In this document: piece by piece, positions 59,853 through 64,000 of the stretch | How positions within the stretch are numbered: the first letter of the stretch is position 1 | Layout of the letters: every line of letters starts with the position of its first letter | NCBI GenBank assembly: GCA_964017195.1 | Contig: OZ024890.1 | Span: forward strand, 50,087,593-50,151,592 | Length of the DNA: 64,000 nt | Origin: Siderastrea radians | Taxonomy: Eukaryota > Cnidaria > Anthozoa > Scleractinia > Rhizangiidae | Direction of reading: 5' to 3' | Notes under the pieces: generated by a model | The model's input: only the letters and a program-made list of their open reading frames with translations | Database searches by the model: none | Told to the model about the DNA's origin: nothing | Position numbers and translations under genes: made by a program

Positions 59853-60784
59853 TATTAAAAGTGAATACAAGACAGAAGAGCTTTAAACAGTCACGCTTTG
59901 TAAACAAGTGTTAACACTTTTAGTCTTGACCAGTTTTGATGATTGAATGTCCTCGTTTTGGTCTCAAATATTTTTTGTTTTGTGTTCCTACAGTTCTTGA
60001 CTATTATTTAGAGATCGTTTGGCAGGATGTAATGACTGGTGTATTTGTCGCAAACATGATAAAAGTAACGTGCCGTATCTCAAAAGTTGTTTTTTGACCC
60101 GCATTTCATCTTTAGTATGACTTCCAATACACAAAGCATATTAACCTACTTTTAGAAAACCTACCTTTGAATGATTCAGGGGAAAAAGGAGTCAAACGCG
60201 GTGAGAAGAACAGCGGACAGCGGAATATAAAGGACGGCTGGAAACAGAGTCATTCGGTTTACTGACAGTCACTGAAAGGCCATGCGTTTATCATCTGACG
60301 GGAAAAATCCTCACGATCTTACGTCATACAATTAGATCTGACTAACATTTTCACCTCGTGCTCTTTCTCAAACACGTATTTGTCTTTCCAAAGGTTGCCT
60401 CATTCAAGTAACAAAGTATTGAAACGATAATAGCTTTATTTTCAAAGTTAATTACATAAAAGGAGTTTGTAAGTGAAAAAACATTACCGTCCAAATTTGA
60501 AATCTTGATAGTCTCCATGCATTCACGGGATAGCGTTCATGTGGGTCAACCCGTCTAAAGTTCATGTCTGTTTCGTGACGGATATACTATAATAAAATGG
60601 ACATTTACAAGGGTATATTCTGACATCTAATTCCAAGTTCGAAAACAATAATATCGATGTGAATTGAGAAACAAGAGATGATGACTTTGATACGCGCCGG
60701 ACAGTTGTGTTGACCAAGGTCTACTGAAATGGTCTGCACGAATACTTAACAAACTCGATAACAAACGATTCTCAATTTTCAATA

Positions 60785-61050
60785 GCGTATTTTCTCAATT
60801 AAACGCCCCCGGCGTTTATTTTAAACTTGGCATGGAAGACCCGGCGTTCGTTTGAATCAGCAGTTTATTTGGGTCCGCCATTTTTTTAAGAAAGAGTTGT
60901 TATTCGTTTTTCTTAGCACTGAGCTGTGTATGTTGCCCTCAAATCTTAAGTTTATTACACAACAAATAAACGTCTGAGGGGCTTATTTACAATTCCCTCT
61001 TTTACACCCGGCGTTTATTCGGGGCACGCCGTTTAATCGAGAAAATATCA
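60785..61050. repeat. Inverted repeat with TTTTCTC(A/G)ATTAAACG ends
   Basis: GTATTTTCTCAATTAAACG...CGGCGTTTATTT at the left matches the reverse complement of CCGGCGTTTATTC...CGTTTAATCGAGAAAATA at the right. The unit is about 265 bp with no ORF, between the two SLC15 genes. 59,855-60,784 shows no gene. Confidence 0.7.
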
Positions 61051-61547
61051 TCACGGGCCAACCATTCTTTGCCTGTGTGGTGTCCTATGCATTTATAATC
61101 GCTGTATCAGTTATCAATCCAGCAAAGCTAAAGGCTAAATTCAGGGGTTTTAAAACTGATCAAGATGAAATAAAAATTCTCCCAATTACAGCTACGTTGA
61201 TTTCCTTTGCTTTTGTGTGTTTGCTATGGCGAAGTGAGGCTCGCGGAAGCAATTCTGAAAACAGCTGTCCGACTCTTTCTATAGAAAAAATGGTTTCAAT
61301 GTCAAAGGCGAAATTGCACTTTTTTCAAGAGACAATTTTTCTAATAACAAAAAATCTACCTTTAGGGACCAAAAAATACCCCTATCGGGCGGCGCCTCCC
61401 CGTATGGCTCACTATAGCAAGTACCCCCTGGGGGGAGGCGAAAACTCGGCAATTCTGGAAGTAACGAGGGCCGTTACTTTTGGAATTCTGCTGTACGTCT
61501 CAATTCTACAAGCAACAACAAGATGCCGTCATATGCCTGAATGAAGA

Positions 61548-61946
61548 TCAGCGAAAAGCAGCATATGGCACAGAAAAATTCACCGGCTCAGCTTTTCTCA
61601 CGGTGCAGTCTTCAAGAGTATCCTCCGGCCTTTGACGTTCACGATCAGCATATTTATACCTCACAGCTAACAACAGGAAAACAGCCGCGTTCACCATCAT
61701 TAGCCCAGCCAAGAGGAACATGTAGTATTCCAGCGAGCCGTTGTTGAGGTTATCAGGATACCAATGACCGTTTGAAGCATGTTTTACAATGGAAAAAAAC
61801 GCCGATGCTACGTAATAACCTAAACCAATCATCGCCAAGAACAGGCCCATCATCACGCCGCGCAGGTCAGCAGGGGACTGGGAATAGGCAAACTCAAGAC
61901 CTGAAAACGAGTAAACGTAAATTTTACCGTGCACCTCTCTGAAGAC

Positions 61947-62022
<76 letters not shown>

Positions 62023-64000
62023 GTATGAAAGAAAAAAAAAAGAAAAAAAAGTTCAATGAAAAAAATTGGAGGAGGAAATAGAGATCGGACAATCCAAAAA
62101 ATAGAGGATTCGAGGCTCCTACCCCCATGAGAGTGTCTGTTTTCCCTAAGCCATAAGTAACGTTTTTATTTTATTCTCGAAACCTGTATGACCTGTTGCA
62201 GTACGATGTAGGATGTACGATACAGTGAATCGAAATGCACCTAGTTACTTAAGTGATCTTTTCTCGAATGCATGTGAGAACAACCCTTACAAGTCTAAGC
62301 TAAGAAATACGGACTATAATGTTATACTGGACCATGTTCCAAAAACAGAATATTGTAAAGGTTCTTTCTCATATAGAGGAGGAATACTGTGGAATTCATT
62401 ACCAACTGACATAAAACCGTCCGAATCTAAAGCTATTTTTGAAAAGAAAGCTGGCTAATAGGCAAGGAAACTGTTGACTAGTTTTTATTATCGGTGCTTA
62501 TATTTTAGTTAGTTTACAGTATTTACTTCTGTTTCAATACGGCTTTCATGGGAAGAAGTTTTTTTTTTTGTAAACTTATGAAATTACCGTACTCAAATAA
62601 AAGTGAATCAATCAATCAATCAATCAATCAGTACCTGTTACTGAAACCAAGGCCTCACTTGTCCCAAGTAGCATATACTGCGGTATTTGATAAAACACAC
62701 TCATGGTAGATGCGTTTACAGATTTATTGAACACCTCTTGAGTGATTGTCCCATTCGTCTTGATGACATCTTTCCTTTTAATTTCAATGACTCCCGCCAA
62801 AACGACTGAGCTCGCGGCAAACAGCAGTCCAACACCAATTCTGCGCAGTGGCAGTGAGGTGGAGTTGAAGCCGAGGCGATGCAGTCCTGGGTATACAACT
62901 CGGTCGATAAATGGAATGAGAATCAGCAGTGACAGGATTTCAAAGAGATTGAGTGAGGCCGCAGGGAAAGATAATTTGTCAGTCACTATTAACTTCATGT
63001 AAGATCCTTGTAAGATGAAAGTGGTGAGACTCTAGAAAAAATAAAATTAATGAAGGTTAGAGAGTGTCTAAAGAGAGACAAATTAGAAAAATCGTTTCAG
63101 TTATGATTAATATTCGGATTCATTGCAATAGCAAGGCAAGTACTGACAAAACTACATGATACGGTACACTGTAAATCCAGAAGATCTGTTTCAGCCCCAA
63201 AATGCCAAAGTAGCCCTGAGGCCACTAGAGCTGATGCGGCCCACTGTGGGGATATTTCAGTCACAGCTGGGACAAAACTACCCCCATTGAAAGCCAAAAC
63301 AGACCACAGTGGCACCCAGTTTGGCCCTTTGGTGCCGGCCCATCTCCTGTAAATGGGGCTATTATGGCCTTAAATTAGAGAGCCAAGTTAGCTCCAAAAA
63401 TGGCACCATTAAAAGCCGAAACAGCCCACAGTGGGACCCAATTTGACCCTTTGGTGCCAGCGCAGCCCCTGTAAATAGTTAGTCCCAAAAATAATACTGT
63501 ATTTTACTCACCGAAACGGCCCCATTTTGGGGGCTAAAACAGAACTTCTGAATTTACAGTGTACTGAAAAGACAGATGAGAAAGAAATATACAGTTGACG
63601 GTGCCAAACATGAAAGTTTGAATCTTGTGCTATTAAGGACTTTAGCAAAAAGTACTCACTTTTTTACGTAGGTCATGAAACTTTCCTGTAAGAGTTCTTG
63701 TTGCTAAGGTTGAGCAAAGAAAAATCTCTAGTTTATTGAGAAAAATTGAAAACAGTGTTCCAACGGTGGTCAAAGAACGTTTCGTGGAGACTGTTCGTCC
63801 AGACATATAGACAACTCAAACGTGGTTTTGTTAAGATTTCGATAAGCTCTCATTTAAACGATTACAATGGGAGAATCTGGACTATTCAATGACCACCTAA
63901 AACAACCTTTTCAAAGATGTGTCTTTTACCTGTCCGAATATTGTCCAGTAAAGTATAAACGTTACGAAAATTGGCAACAATCGAACCACGGTTTTAACGT
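61548..64000 (-). CDS. SLC15-family transporter B, 3' exons (5' partial at the window edge)
   Basis: Exons in transcript order: 64000-63930 (cut by the window), 63031-62635, 61900-61548. They join in phases 0 and 1 as in transporter A. The first visible exon reads VVRLLPIFVTFILYWTIFGQ. The middle exon contains LQGSYMKLIVTDKLSFPAAS, IDRVVYPGLHRLGF and FYQIPQYMLLGTSEALVSV. The last exon has LEFAYSQSPADLRGVMMGLF and the final helix FLLAGLMMVNAAVFLLLAVR. It is a tandem paralogue of the complete gene to its left, on the same strand, about 3.2 kb upstream of that gene's start. The C-terminal tail after RYKYAD differs from A. A LINE 3' end sits in the last intron directly against its donor. Confidence 0.92.
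61949..62020. repeat. (GA)n microsatellite
   Basis: Seventy-odd bases of pure AG repeats lie in the last intron of SLC15 B, starting about 48 bp before the acceptor on the transcribed (CT) strand, where it forms a very long polypyrimidine tract. Confidence 0.95.
62195..62630 (+). mobile_element. LINE 3' end with (AATC)n tail
   Basis: The plus strand encodes the end of a non-LTR retrotransposon ORF2: NAPSYLSDLF, YSFRG-like SFSYRGGILWNSLPTDIK and a stop at 62456. It is followed by a short UTR with AATAAAAG and a tail of AATC tetranucleotides (62605-62630). It is 5' truncated and antisense to SLC15 B. The tail ends at the splice donor of the SLC15 B exon at 62635. Confidence 0.85.

Noticed and set aside
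61077..61544. 155-codon open frame on the plus strand
   Set aside because: It has no domain, lies among inverted-repeat debris, has composition unlike a gene and no splice or paralogue support. Left out as probably chance.

Overview
This is animal nuclear DNA: genes are split by GT-AG introns of roughly 100 bp to 5 kb, intergenic DNA is AT-rich, and transposable elements of many classes are layered into introns and spacers. The mix (ionotropic glutamate receptors, a Fez-like zinc-finger gene, SLC15 peptide transporters, DIRS/Ngaro-type and Crypton-type elements, very many short foldback elements) suggests a cnidarian, most likely an anthozoan such as a stony coral. That placement is inference; no species marker is present.

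Layout. 1-10,475 (+): the 3' ten exons of an ionotropic glutamate receptor (iGluR A; its 5' part lies left of the window). 10,476-13,449: spacer with a tRNA-derived SINE and a (TTC)n tract. 13,450-32,969 (+): a tandem paralogue (iGluR B), apparently complete with 15 exons and 962 codons. It carries an intact Crypton-type tyrosine recombinase ORF in one intron and a broken non-LTR reverse transcriptase in another. 33,900-40,450 (-): a decayed DIRS/Ngaro-like retroelement (gag-like, RT, RNase H, tyrosine recombinase) that holds a LINE 3' end and two foldback elements. 40,600-45,650: no gene seen. 45,658-46,774 (+): a two-exon gene for a SNAG-type N-terminus plus six Fez-like zinc fingers. 46,775-53,009: a 6 kb stretch without a gene. 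53,010-58,355 (-): a complete four-exon SLC15-family proton/oligopeptide transporter. 58,652-59,852: a 1.2 kb inverted-repeat transposon with its own ORF. 61,548-64,000 (-): the 3' exons of a second SLC15 paralogue that runs off the right edge.

How the genes relate. The two receptor genes share exon lengths and splice phases almost exactly, so they are a local tandem duplication, and each ends in a potential PDZ-binding tail. The two transporters are likewise a tandem pair with the same intron positions where both can be seen. Nothing suggests an operon. Candidates for something less familiar are the covarying short hairpins inside the putative intron of the DIRS-like element (39.2-40.2 kb), the 1.2 kb TA-flanked element with a cargo ORF, the SNAG plus Fez-type finger combination, and unusual pore and gate residues in both receptors.
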